A DNA stretch of 64,000 nucleotides. Origin: Letharia columbiana. Lineage: Eukaryota; Ascomycota; Lecanoromycetes; Lecanorales; Parmeliaceae. Location: NCBI RefSeq assembly GCF_014066305.1, contig NW_023501052.1:933001-997000 (forward strand), read 5' to 3'. A program made the position numbers and the translations under genes. Shown here in pieces: positions 19,734 through 31,289 of the stretch; the first letter of the stretch is position 1, and the number at the start of each line of letters is the position of its first letter. Under the pieces are notes generated by a model. The model was not told where the DNA came from and did not search any database. It was given only the letters and a program-made list of their open reading frames with translations.

Positions 19734-21110
19734 CTAGGGCGGACTCGGGTTGAGAGTCCACGAGCCCAGATTCTGAACTGAGTGGATGCATCTTTGGAGG
19801 GTTGGCGAGTTCTTGACTATGGCTGGGAAAGAAGGCATGCAAGCGCACATCAGACCTATCTGTTGTTCGATGGTGCTGTGTGAAGTTAGCGGTTTCAGAA
19901 AGCAAGCTGAGGCGGTTGAATCCCTGTATGGGGCACGGACGTGACTAGACAAGTGCCTGCTAAAAGGTACGTGGCATCCACCTCCGTTTGATGAACTTGT
20001 AGTCGAAATATAAGGCCTACAAGACTCATCGCGCAAGCTCTGAGTTGACGTTAGCAGAGTCACTTCTTCCTTGGCAAAAAGACACAATATACATAGTTCC
20101 GATCATGAATACTAACATGATGCCGATTTTCTTTTTGACAGAAAGCTGAGATGTCGAAAATGCTGCAATAGGAGCGCATAGTATACAAATGTCACTGAAA
20201 AGATTCACAGCCCCGAGAGCTTTGTTGGTGTCGACAACAGGGTCAACGTATAAGAAGATGTTAAGGAACATCAAAATGGTATGTGCGAGAATACAAAACG
20301 TCGTCTCAAAGTATGTTAGATATCTTGTTACGGATTAATCCTTCACACTCGGTACACCTTCCTCATTAGGCCTTAGCGCGCCTCCTCCGCACTATGTGCC
20401 TGCAGACCACATAGATTAATAGAACAGCTTTACACCACACCAATATTATGATATTAAGAACTATTCCTTAACATATCTGGTGACTTTATCGGTAGCGAAG
20501 ATGCGTACATATAGCAGCAGGAGTGACAGCCTGAGAAAGAGCATGGTAGGCGGTAAGACTATGTTATTGTATCTCCTGAACTACATCGTGTAAGGTCATT
20601 GCGCAATGAGAAATCCTTCCTGTTCACTTACTCGGACTATGAAAGGGATTTCGGACAGCGGTACGTCCCATTGGTGCTTGCCAACCCCATGCTGTGACAC
20701 TGATACGTAGTCAACAAAAGGATTGCCATACTTTGAAAGTTGTACTTACTCATGATCGCCATTCCGAAGCATGCAGTAACCCCCATCTATAATACCATAT
20801 GAGTCAAAAGTGTTGCGGTGTTGGGTTGAGCGAACCTACCGTCGCAACAATGCACAATCAGCGAGAAAACGTTTGGTAGCTTACGATCGTCGAAGCCCGG
20901 CCTACGCTTGATCCAAACTTTGACATACATGCGAATACAGACAAAAATATAGACTATTCCCAAGAGGGTAGCGCAAGGAATTTTGTAAATATTGGCGCGC
21001 TGATTGCGGGCCGCGAAGTTTGACACAATACCCGGTGGAAAGGGTAATGCGGGCGTAGTCTTGTACTTTTCGAGTTGCCCCACAGGGAAAGAAGCTGGAT
21101 TGACCGACAT
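19734..21110 (-). pseudogene. PTH11-like/rhodopsin-fold membrane receptor, disrupted
   Basis: Exon-sized pieces on the minus strand match the fungal integral-membrane (PTH11-like, rhodopsin-domain) family in order. Exon 1 from ATG 21,110 ends in a TM helix then MYVKVWIKRRPGFDD. Then come MGVTACFGMAIM, QHGVGKHQWDVPLSEIPFIV, and TMLFLRLSLLLLYVRIFATD. After these are YFETTFCILAHTILMFLNI, ALGAVNLFSDICILCAPIAA with KKKIGIMLVFMIG, and the family's terminal IGLMCACMPSF. A 148-bp insertion (20,326-20,473) interrupts it between KVTRY and LTYFE. Removing it with one target copy restores the frame there. The exon 1/2 and exon 3/4 phases also fail to match at the visible splice sites, so there are further lesions. 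The functional ancestor would have been a 7-TM plasma-membrane receptor; PTH11 itself acts in surface sensing. Confidence 0.78.
20326..20473 (+). mobile_element. solo-LTR-like insertion (148 bp) with 5-bp target duplication
   Basis: The element begins TGTTACGGATTAATCC and ends TTCCTTAACA, so it has TG...CA ends within inverted TGTTA/TAACA termini. It is flanked on both sides by TATCT (20,321-20,325 and 20,474-20,478). TG...CA ends with a 5-bp target duplication are the hallmark of an integrated LTR. With no internal domain it looks like a solo LTR or short TRIM-type element. It sits in the receptor pseudogene's coding sequence and is not visibly RIP-mutated. Confidence 0.82.
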
Positions 21111-21469
21111 AACGAGGAATATCATCTGTACAAGAAATGATTTGGGAACATCAAGCGAGTAGATGCAGAAAGAGGTGCAAATTACGATGAGGCAACGGGA
21201 AGAAAGAGAGAAAAAGACAGATCCATGGAGTCCCATGAAGCACGAAGCTCCACTGAAAGGGTTTTTGGTGCATTGCTCATTATGAACTCAACTGAGGGCG
21301 CCGGATCTTTTGGATCAGTACGTGGCGTAAATAAGATTTTGTATTCGGACCCACGCTTCCGGCGACGCTGGTTTTGATGTGAATGAAAATACGTCGAACT
21401 TTCCCTCGCTCCTGGTATACCGCCTAGCAGTCGATCCTTGCCCACCAGTGGCAGTGGGGCTGGAGGGAA

Positions 21470-22371
21470 AAACCGCAAGCCACAACAGCCGCAGTTACAT
21501 CAGCAATTGATGCAGGTGACGCTCGGAAGTGGTATCATAGGGAAGTCCGGTCTGAAAGTGGAGTCGATGGATGTTACCAAAACAGCAATAATGCTGGCGG
21601 ACAGAGAGGCAATTTTCACAGACGTGATCAATGCTGCAGACGGTCTCCACGTAGGTGATGCTGGTTCCGAGAGCCGACGACCTCGTTACTGATGGATCAA
21701 TTACTCCATAGTCGGTGGTCAGGTCTCACATCCTTGATGGCAAAAAATTCTTCCCACAGCCTTCAACTGGCCAGAGCGCGATTAGATTCATGCTCCCCGA
21801 AGCCGTTGCGCAGAGGGACATCATCTTGTCCACTGCTGTTAGCGATGATGTACTCATGCTCTCATGGAAAGGCAATGACAAACGCGTTCTCGTTCCAGTA
21901 GACTATGACAACCAGTTCAATGTCACGTGCACTTACCCGAGCAATGTTTTCAACCAGCAGACTTTCAGTAACAATTCTGCCGCTGCTATTTGTACGATCA
22001 CTCTTGATCTATTTAATGACTTTCCAAGGTTGACCCTTTTGCCGTGCAGCATATGGTCAGAAGGTCTCTTACGACATCATTCTTGATATCTGTAGTGATT
22101 TCGATCCTATCGCAAAACGACTCTTCTCACTGGCCGACCCGGATGGCTTCAGAGTATGGCAATTGAAGGATATGGACGACCACTCCAACTGGAGTCTCAA
22201 TCATACCACTCTTCCGGGGGCGCTTGCCACCCTGTCTTGCCATTCGGGTTTCTTTCGGGTTCTCTGGCGCCTCAACAACGATCGAAATGGGTTCACTCTC
22301 TCAACTCTGCTCTGCTACCGCTTGATGTGCAAGGAGGAGATACTGTTGGCCGTCTGAAGTTGTACGAGTAG
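21470..22371 (+). pseudogene. FAD-dependent monooxygenase (salicylate-hydroxylase type), truncated
   Basis: Plus-strand fragments follow the order of this flavoprotein family: QLHQQLMQVTLGSG, then FTDVINAADGLH (ADG motif), FRFMLPEAVAQRD and DDVLMLSWKGNDKRVLVPVD. After these come VSYDIILDICSDFDPIAKRL, PDGFRVWQLKDMDD with WSLNH, the FAD-binding GACHPVLPFGF, and LPLDVQGGD with VGRLKLYE before a TAG. The N-terminal GxGxxG Rossmann motif is absent: the upstream DNA turns into the divergent receptor pseudogene. Frames change near 21,700, 22,010-22,050 and 22,225 without convincing introns. Remnant of an aromatic- or secondary-metabolite-type hydroxylase. Confidence 0.8.
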
Positions 22372-22984
22372 ATCCGGAGGCCACGCGTGGCAAAATTGCG
22401 AGAGTCATCTTTGGTCATTGCGAAGGCGTACGGAGCATTTTCCGGGAATCCACTACAAGGATCCTGGACAACCTGCTTATCTTCTCATATGCCGTATGAG
22501 TAGAGAGAGACTAGGATCTGTAGGGATTTAAGATGCACCGTAGGCCTGATACCCGACCTACTTTCAAAACATCACAATGATTGACGGGCAAAATTTGAAA
22601 GGAGCAGGATTGAAGCGATAAACTACACACGAAAGGTACGTGGAGAGTTTGACTCCCAGATTGCCTCTTGTCCTCATTTGCGATCTGGGACCTCCGCGTA
22701 ATCTTGATTGTTTTGAAGGCTCACTATCGCTGGTCAATGAGCCGAACAACTCCCGGCCCATCGCGCATGTAACACAACGCTTTTTAACACCTTCATCGAG
22801 CAGTGTGTAAGATCTAGCTAGATTGGTACAGTTAATGTGTTAAAGACACCTCCTCTGGGCCCAGGTTTTTATAATGTGTTAAACACCCCACTAGTTTGCT
22901 CTAGTGCCTTGGCACCGCCGATTTCAAGCAATCTTTGTATCACATAGCTAATGAACAATGAAAGAACCTTCATAATGTAACGAG
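22372..22984. other. intergenic; promoter side of RRM gene
   Basis: Contains GTGTTAA/TTAACAC words at about 22,782, 22,842 and 22,878 within an AT-rich stretch, possibly a decayed small repeat. No gene seen. Confidence 0.4.
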
Positions 22985-23899
22985 ATGGCCTTTGCACATT
23001 CCAAGCAGTATGCGACTGATGCCGATGAGGAGATCATACCAACGACAACCATGATCAAGAACCTTCCCATCCACTGGAACACTGGTCATCTGCTACACCT
23101 CATGAGCCAAATGAAGCTCCCACCACCAAGGGCTTTGAACTATCTCTACGACGAATTTGATGACTTTCGTGGCATGGCATTTGCCACCTTTGCCACGTCG
23201 GAGGAGGCGCGGCAAGTGGTCCTGGAGCTCAATTACCATCAAGTGTTCGGACGAAAGTTGAATGTACAGTACAAGAGGAAACACCCTTGGGTCATAGCAA
23301 GAGAGGACTTCTCTTGGCGGAAACCTTTGCAGCCAACCCATAGTCCACACACAAATGATCGATACAAGTCGTACCTGCACCCCCAAGAGAAGGGTTGTCC
23401 CGTGCCAAGGCCCACAAGACAGCAGACGCCACCTTCGGAATCCTACAATTTGCTCATGGCCTACCAAACAGACCCTGTCGAGAAGGAGAAACTCAAAAGA
23501 ATCCTTGTTCAAACAGGGGACTACCAAGAAGCTATCAATAAGTTCGCGAAAAACAGAGCGCTGGAGTCGCAAGAAGTGGAACATCCATGGAGTATGCAGA
23601 ATCGGCCGATATTGGAGATGAGGCCGGCGACATTAGGGGACCTGCAGCAGATAGCTGCCATGGAGAGTCGATTTGGACTTGGTGGCGAAGCCTCTTTGAG
23701 TGGGTTCGCTCGTCACCAACCACGAAGGGGACCGGGACGCCACGGATACGACGAAGGAAGGCTACTAAAAAGCGTTAACCTGACTTCACTGGAGAAAAAC
23801 CATGAGATAACAGCCGCAGAGCAGAGGCAGAGTTGGACAACGGGGGAGATCGAGAAAGTGTTGAGTAGGCATGAGTTGGAGATGGGTTCATGGGGGTGA
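22985..23899 (+). CDS. RRM RNA-binding protein (Pin4/Cip1-Cip2 type)
   Basis: Intact single exon of 304 aa with a good ATG context (GAGATGGCC). One RRM spans residues ~21-100: RNP2-like TTMIKNLPIHW, MKLPPPRALNYLYD, RNP1-like FRGMAFATFAT, then GRKLNVQYKRKHPW. The extended loop and the LPPPRALNY...FRGMAFA wording resemble yeast Pin4 and fission-yeast Cip1/Cip2, RNA-binding proteins linked to stress and cell cycle. The region YNLLMAYQTDPVEKEKLKRILV (residues ~158-180) is R3H-like in position. It is shorter than most full-length relatives, which have long disordered tails. Probably cytoplasmic and acting on mRNA. One of the best-preserved genes in this decayed stretch. Confidence 0.85.
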   Translation: MAFAHSKQYATDADEEIIPTTTMIKNLPIHWNTGHLLHLMSQMKLPPPRALNYLYDEFDDFRGMAFATFATSEEARQVVLELNYHQVFGRKLNVQYKRKHPWVIAREDFSWRKPLQPTHSPHTNDRYKSYLHPQEKGCPVPRPTRQQTPPSESYNLLMAYQTDPVEKEKLKRILVQTGDYQEAINKFAKNRALESQEVEHPWSMQNRPILEMRPATLGDLQQIAAMESRFGLGGEASLSGFARHQPRRGPGRHGYDEGRLLKSVNLTSLEKNHEITAAEQRQSWTTGEIEKVLSRHELEMGSWG

Positions 23900-24657
23900 G
23901 AAGCAGGAAGGGACAGACACTGGAACCTACGAGAGGCGGTGATGAGTCTGACCGAAGAAGCTTGTTGCACGTGGGATGGGGGACTGGTTGTTTTGTTAGA
24001 TGCTGGCAGGTCTTCTATTGCTCCTCCAGCTTGGACAGGGAAGGGTGAGGGAGAGCGTTGCGAGGTAGAGCATGATAGTCTCGTGGAAGAACAAGCTCAT
24101 GGTTAATGTTCGTCTGAAGACAGGATGTAGACTGGTGGTGTATGAGGCTGTCTGATGCTGCAAAATGTTGCGTGTCGAGGAGCCCCTATTTGCGAGTATG
24201 TTGACCTTGTACTGTTGTAGATCCACCGAGTTTCGTAGCGAACACGGTGATGTCATGTGTGCCAAGAAAAACTGCCCCTGCAGATTGAGGCGTTTTTTGC
24301 TCGGCGCTTACAAGTATCGGCGCGCTATCTCTGTTACTGTTTATGATCTTTACTCTACAACAATCGCTAGAGAACCCCCATCAGTCGGAAATCGAGACCT
24401 CAAGAATGGTTTGGAACGGGACAAGGAGGGAGAGCTCACAGCTGACTCGAGACTTCTTGGTCCATTTGGCAAATGCGCAGTCTAGGTAAGTGCATGCAAG
24501 AAGTGAACAGAGAGCGCCCAGCGATAAGCGCTCCATGCCTGTTGAAGAAGAGTGTGTCACTGAATGCTGCCTAAGTTAGCCCGAGACATTTGGCATCATC
24601 TTCTCCACAAAGTACGAAAAGACACTGCCCGACAAGAACAAGCAGAACCCATTAGCC
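23900..24657. other. intergenic; probable 5' region of the transporter gene
   Basis: Frames up to 106 aa (24,165-24,485) without recognisable features. No repeats seen. Confidence 0.4.
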
Positions 24658-26857
24658 ATGCTCAACAACCTTTGGCCTAGCTCCGCATCTTCATCCAAGT
24701 ACACTCAGCTATCCGACCTCGAGCACTCGTCAGTGTCTCCTTCTTACGGTATTTTACTCCAGTTTCCCAAGCGTTGGCCCCCTGCCTTGATCATCTTGGT
24801 CTAAATGTGCTCTGGCCAAGACAACCAACGTTGACTCTACCTACCACAATCCCTAATCACAAAAGAGCCAGCCCACTTTCAATACTTCAGTATTTCTTTT
24901 CCGCATAAGGGGATGGCTTTGCTCTCCTTCTGATACACTTATCCTAAGTTCGCTTCTGCTTCCTCGTTACCGTAGCATTGTAAGGTTCGTTGCTAAAACT
25001 GGTGCAAGGACTGTTGACGGGGTCTACCCTTCGAGGAGCCATAGCTGCGGTCTGTGGAACAGCTTTCCTTGTAGGTCTATCTTCCCATCCACTCTCATCT
25101 TTACTATACCAAGTGTGTTACCGTAGCGCCTACTTGAGTTATCTTGATCTTTGAAAGCTTAATGCGTACGTGACGTGTATGTCTTGGAAGTTTGACGGTC
25201 CACCTGAAGACTGACTCACATGCTACAAGCTTTTCGGCTACGACCAGGGTGTCCTCGGCGCTGTAATTGGCTTGCGCTCTTTTCGCGCCGATTTCGACAA
25301 TCCAAGCGCCAAGCTCGAAGGCATCATCGCCGCTATCTATGACATTGGTTGTTTCATAGGCGCAATCGTGGCATTCCTGACTGCTGATCGTTATGGGCGG
25401 AAAGGTAGTATCAAGTGGGGATGCTGGATCATGGTAGTCGGAACCGTTTTGCAGACATCTGCAACGGAGAGCGTGCAGTTGATAATTGCCAGAACCTTGA
25501 CCGGAGTTGGCAATGGGATCAACACAGTCAACGTGCCTGTCTGGCAAGCTGAGAGCTTCAAGAGCCATAATCGAGGGGTAAGTATATACAATTAGCCGAT
25601 CATAGAAGCTCTCGCTGATGATGCGAACAGGCACTTCTCATCATTCAGAGTGCGTTGATCGCCTTTGGTCATCCACTCAGCACATTTATGGGCCTCGCCA
25701 GCAGCCAAGCCGAACCCTCCTCTTTCGCATGGAGGTGGCCAATCGCCTTCCAAGGAGTGTTTCTGGTTATCATTCTCATCGCTTTGCCGATCCTCCCAGA
25801 ATCACCTCGCTGGCTCGCTCAACATGACAGGCTAGAAGAAGCTGTGGAGATCTTCGCTAGGCTAGAAGGCAGGGACGTAAGCATCGAGCACCCTAGTGTC
25901 GTTCGTCAGCGAGATGAAGTCAAGGCGTCTGTGCAACAGGAGCTTCTGCTAGGCTCGGCATCGTGGGGTGAGGTATTCACAGAGGGTAGAAATAGGAACA
26001 TTAGTCGTGTGCTCCTAGGAGCTGGCCCGTATATGTACGTGCCTCCATCCTATCCATTCGCAAGACCGATGTTAACGTACTGGGGTCAGGATGAACCAGT
26101 GGTGTGGCATTAACTCACTGGCTTACTTTTTGCCCATTACTTTCGAGCGCAATATTGGGCTGTCCACGCAGCTTTCACTCATTATCTCCGGCGTGCTAGG
26201 ATTCCAGTATTTCCTTATTTCTTGGCTGTTAGTCTACCCTCTCCACGAGCCTTCCTGAATTACCCCTGACGGAGTTATAGTCCATACTTTTTCATTGAGC
26301 ACTTTGGCCGTCGCAAAATGTTGATGTCAAGCGCAGCCGCTTGTTGCTTCTGCATGATAATGATCTCTTCTATGCTGGCTTTGGATACTACTACAGTGGG
26401 TCCCTCAGTCTTCCCGTCTTAGGGGGACATCCAAGGCTGACAATCGTCTTCGCGACAGTCTCAATGGGCCTTCGTAGCCTTCACCTTCCTATTCTTCGAC
26501 GCATTTTCCCTCGGGATTCTTCCAGTCTCGTGGATGTATGCTTCTGAAATCATGCCCCTTCGCACGCGCAACAAGGGCGTCGCTCTCGGTGCAGCCTCCC
26601 ACTGGCTCTCTAACTTCGTCGTTGTCTACATCACCCCACAAGCTATTCAGGGGCTTGGGTATCGACTTTATCTAATCTGGGCTGCACTTAACGCAACTTT
26701 CGTGCCTATTACGTGGTTGTTCTATCCGGAGACGGCAAGACGAAGCCTTGAAGACATGGACGCCGTCTTTTTGAATGAGAGCTTTGGGGTCACGAAGACC
26801 AGAGAACCGGGCACCCGAACCCATGCTGAACCTCATGTGGCAACGGCGACAGATTAA
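24658..26857 (+). CDS. MFS sugar transporter
   Basis: Seven exons: 24,658-24,748; 24,985-25,070; 25,230-25,577; 25,631-26,034; 26,090-26,227; 26,281-26,395; 26,459-26,857. All intron phases agree and the sum is exactly 526 codons plus stop. Signatures: TM1 GAIAAVCGTAFLLFGYDQGV, ADRYGRKGSIKWG after TM2 (D-R-x-G-R), RTLTGVGNGINTVNVPVWQAE, PESPRWLAQHDRLEEA at the end of TM6, NQWCGINSLAYFLP (TM7), IEHFGRRKMLM, and PVSWMYASEIMPLRTRNKG. The C-terminus has PETARRSLEDMD. This is a plasma-membrane 12-TM proton/sugar symporter of the family containing hexose, pentose and quinate carriers. Substrate not determinable. Exon 1 (30 residues, cytoplasmic) is the least certain because its intron is 236 nt. 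Confidence 0.93.
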
Positions 26858-26939
26858 GGGTGTAGGATAGCTCCGAAGAAATGCATGACGAGGAGCTGAG
26901 AGCCGAATACTCTTGGAAGAGTTATCAATATCAGCCCTG

Positions 26940-27095
26940 ATTATACGCTGCGCAACGGGGCGGAGTGGGGCGGGGTTTTGGGTACCCAATACCACCCCGC
27001 TTCGGGTCGGGGTTTTGACGGGGTGGGGTGGGGTCGGGGTAATGTTTTCCTTTCGGGGTAATGAGGGTACCTCGTTATCCCGCCAAGTCTATCAA
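26940..27095. repeat. GC-rich low-complexity tract at the edge of RIP island 2
   Basis: Repeated GGGGCGGGG, GGGTCGGGG and GGGGTGGGG words with GGGTACC, directly before the AT island. G-runs could form quadruplexes. Origin unknown. Confidence 0.6.
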
Positions 27096-28544
27096 TTAAA
27101 TTAAAATTTATATATTATTTTTATATAAATATCTAATCGCGTATTAAATAATATTTTATTATTTAAGATTTTTAAATATAATTTAATTAAGAAAAAAAAT
27201 TATTATATAAAAAATTATAAATTATAATATATATTTTTATAGCGATAGAGAATTCTAATTATTTTTTTAATTTTTATTATTTAAAGATAATTATAATAAT
27301 AAAAAATATTTTTATTTTTATTTTTAATTTAGAATTAGAATTATATAATTAATTTATTAAAATTTAAAATTTAAATAATTTATATTCTTATAAAAATATT
27401 TAAATTATTTAAATATATTAATAAGATTTTTATATATTAATTTAATATTAATAAATTTAAAAGTTTTTTATATTTTTCTACTTATCTTATTAAATATAAA
27501 TCTATATTTTATTATATTATAATTTTTAAATTATTATCTAATTAATTTTAATAATAATTTTTTTTTTTATTTTTAAAAACTTATATTATACGAGTAAAGA
27601 TCTATAAATTAAATTTATAATCTTTTTTTTAAATCGAGACTATCGAGTAAATTTTAATAAGCGATCTTTAATAAGCGATATTTAAATTTCTTATCTTTAA
27701 ATATCTATAAGACTAAATTTAGTAATTTTTTTTTATTTAAAAACTTATATTATACTCTATAGTTTAAATAAAAAATTCTAAAATTTTAATAGAAAATAAA
27801 AAAGTTATTTTAAAATTAAATAATATATATCTATTTTTTTTTAATTAGAGCTATTCGACTATCGAGCGAACTCTTAATAAGCGATATTTAAATTTCTTAC
27901 GCTTTAATAATTATAAGATTAAATTTTAGAATTCTTAAAAATTCGAAAAGCGTAGACTACGCTTTAAAATTTAAAATTTTAAATTTTAAAAAGTTAATAG
28001 AAAATAAAGAAGTTTTTCTATATATTAATAATATATATCTATTTTTTTAATAATTATAAATATTAATTTATTTACTTACGATATTTAATTAAAAAGCGTA
28101 AATCTAATAAATTAATAATTAACTATATATATAAATTTAAGATTTTCTAATTTAGCTCTATCTTATTCTATTATATATATTAATATTTTCTAAAAATTAT
28201 ATATTTTATTTTAATAAAAAATATATATAAAAGAGAAAGATAATAAACTTTTTTAGATTTTATAATTTAAAATAATTTATAAATAAATTTAATATAAGTA
28301 AAATTAATATATAAATAATAAATTTATTAAAATATAAATTATAATATTAAAATTAAAATTAATATAAAAAAAAAATTATATTAATAAAAATTATTTTAGC
28401 GATTTTTTTTTAATTTTTTTTTATAAATTATATAAAACACTTCTATATATAATTTTTTTTTAAAAGTTTATTATATCTTTAAAAATTTCTAGATATTTAA
28501 TTTTCTTTCTAATAGATTTAATTATAATTTATTATATTTATTAC

Positions 28545-28680
28545 TTTAATTAAAAGTTTATAAATTAAATTTATAAAGTTAAATTTTTTTAAGTTAAATA
28601 AAATTTTTATCTTAGCTCTAAGTTAAATTAAACTCTAATCGCTTATTATATATTTTTAATTTACTTTTATTATTATAAAA
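28545..28680 (+). repeat. short dispersed repeat shared with 31,297-31,437 and 53,560-53,700 (inverted)
   Basis: Contains TAAATTAAATTTATAAAGTT then a CTCTAATCGCTTA block in the same order as at 31,300-31,440. The reverse complement is at 53,600-53,700. Could be a piece of LTR, but no pair of termini could be defined. Confidence 0.5.
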
Positions 28681-29049
28681 TTAATAAAGAAGATAAAAGC
28701 TTTAATTTTAAGTTAAGTTAAATTTTATTTACTTTTTATATAATAAATAATTTATTTTTATTACTAGATAGATTTAGTAACGAATTTTAAAAGAATAATT
28801 TAAAGTAAAAATAGTCTTATTTTTTTTTTGCTATATCTCCGATTAAGTAATATTACGAACTTTAATAAAATCTTTATCGAAGAGTTATAAATCTCTTTAA
28901 ATTTTACTTATTCTTCTTACTTTTATTATATATATTATATTATAAACTAATTATAGCTATAATCGCTATTATATTATATTATAAATATAAATTCTTTTAA
29001 TAGACGTATAGGAGTAAAATCGAGTTTAATATTAGTTAAATATAACTAT

Positions 29050-29330
29050 TAATATTTCAAATAATTAAAATAATTAAAATATTTCTATAGCTTAATAATA
29101 GTTTAACTAGTTAAAATAGCTAAGATATCTTTATAGCTATAATAGTTTAAATAGATGAAATAGTTAAGACTTCTCTATAATTACGATAGCTAAGATATTC
29201 TTATAACTAGAATAGCTTTATTAGTTAAACTTACTAAGATATTCTTATAACTACGATAGTCTAAATAGCTAAAATAACTAGAATATTCTTATATCTACGA
29301 TAGTTTAAATAGCTGAAATAGCTATCGAGA
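29050..29330 (+). repeat. tandem array, ~44-bp unit, about 6 copies
   Basis: Units carry GATATTCTTATAACTACGAT followed by AGTTTAAATAGCTAAAATAG variants; successive copies of GATATTCTTATA start about 43-44 bp apart (29,195, 29,239, 29,281). Repeat unit diverged by RIP-like changes. Confidence 0.65.
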
Positions 29331-29679
29331 TAAGATATCGAACGATTTTAATTCATTTAAATATATATTATTCGATAGATAATTCTTATTTATAGAGATT
29401 TAATTAACTATAATCGACGTAGTAAATTCTTCTCTTATATACTTATTATCGTAATATACTATAATATAATATTATCTAGATATATAAAGATAGTAAGCTA
29501 AATTATAATATCGTTCTTCGCTTATTATATAATAATTTAATATAGAATTATAGAAGAGTATATAATATGAAATCTTAAAGAGTTAAGCGATATTCTTAAT
29601 AATAATAGCTTTATTATTACTTAATTTCTTTATAATATTCTTCTTATTTATCTATTATAATATTTTTTTCTCTTATTTA

Positions 29680-30260
29680 ATTAAATACTTTAGTTAAATA
29701 ATTAATTAAGTAATTAACTAAGTAACTAATTAAATAGATTATTATAAGATCGTAGAAAGTAAGTTTATTATATTATTATTACTACTAACTATCTTCGTAA
29801 TATTCTTTATATTTATCTACTATAGTAATTTCTTCTCTTATTAAATATTTCGAGCTAATATAGAATCGTAGAGAGTAGATCTATTATATTACTACTACTA
29901 CTCTATCTTCGTAATATTCTTTATATTTATCTACTATAGTAATTTCTTCTCTTACTAAGTATTAGATTAATATAAAGTCGTAGAGAGTAAATCTATTATA
30001 TTATTACTACTACTCTATCTTCGTAATATTCTTTATATTTATCTACTATAATAGTTTCTTCTCTTACTAAGTATCGAGCTAATATAAGATCGTAGAGAGT
30101 AGATCTATTATATTACTACTACTACTCTATCTTCGTAATATTCTTCGTATTTATCTACTATAGTAATTTCTTCTCTTATTAAATATCGAACTAGTATAAG
30201 ATTATAAAGAGTAGATTTATTATATTACTATTACTATTAACTATCTTTATAATATTCTTT
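29680..30260 (+). repeat. tandem array, ~113-bp unit, about 5 copies
   Basis: The word ATCTTCGTAATATTCTTTAT recurs at 29,791, 29,905, 30,017, 30,129 and (diverged) 30,243, that is every 112-114 bp. Related wording occurs in repeat Z at 31,940-32,230 and, inverted, at 52,550-53,370. Confidence 0.75.
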
Positions 30261-31289
30261 TAATTTTATATATCTAAATAAGTAGTTACGCTAACGTCGT
30301 ATAGAATAACTTTATAATTAAATTATTATTTTATAATATAAAATAGTAATTTAATTTATAGATAATCGACGAGACAGATTAATAACTACTCTATATAATT
30401 AGTCTATTAAATTATTATTCTTTTTATTTTAAATTATTCTTTTAAATTATATTACTAAATCTATCTATTATAAATTATTAAATAATTATATCTTTATTTA
30501 AAAAAGAAGTATTTATTTAATAATTTTATTTTTAATATATCTTATTAATTAAGTAGATTATCTTCTTAATAAATTATTTAAAGTTATAATTAATAAATCG
30601 ACTTTATTAATAACTTAACTTAAAACTATATATAATTAATTATAAATAAAAATTTTAAAATATAAATATAGATTAATTTATTATAAAAATTAATTTTAAG
30701 ATTAATTAATTATTATATTAAAAACTAATTAAATTAGAAATTAAATATATTAAAAAAAAGTATATAAATCGTTTAAATTAGACGAAGTTAGAGAGATATA
30801 TAATATATAATATTATTTATTATTATATTTATTTTTAAAAATATAATAATTAAATATCTTAAACTTAATATATTTAATTTATAAATATATTTTATTATAT
30901 AAATTTATATTCTACTTTAAATTTCTTAGTAATATTATTATAGAATTTTATTTTAACTTTAAATAATAGAGTAAAAGCGAGATTAATTTAAAAATATTTA
31001 TTATTTTAATAAATAAAAGAAAGCTACTTTTTTATTAATAACTTAATTTCTATTATTATAAATAGTTTTAATTTAAAAAACTTATTAAAAACTTAATTAT
31101 TAAATTAAATAATATTCTTATTAAGAGTATAAAGAATAGCTTTAAAAATATAGAAATTAGCTATTTAATATACTAATTAAGATTATTATAAATAGTATTA
31201 ATTAATTAAATAATAAGAGTTATTTAATAATTATTTAATAGATTAATTAATAGCTTTTTATTCTTCGAAATTTATTAAAATATTATTAT

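Noticed and set aside
22740..22910. GTGTTAA/TTAACAC words as a MITE
   Set aside because: Three short matches without a measurable pair of termini or target duplication.
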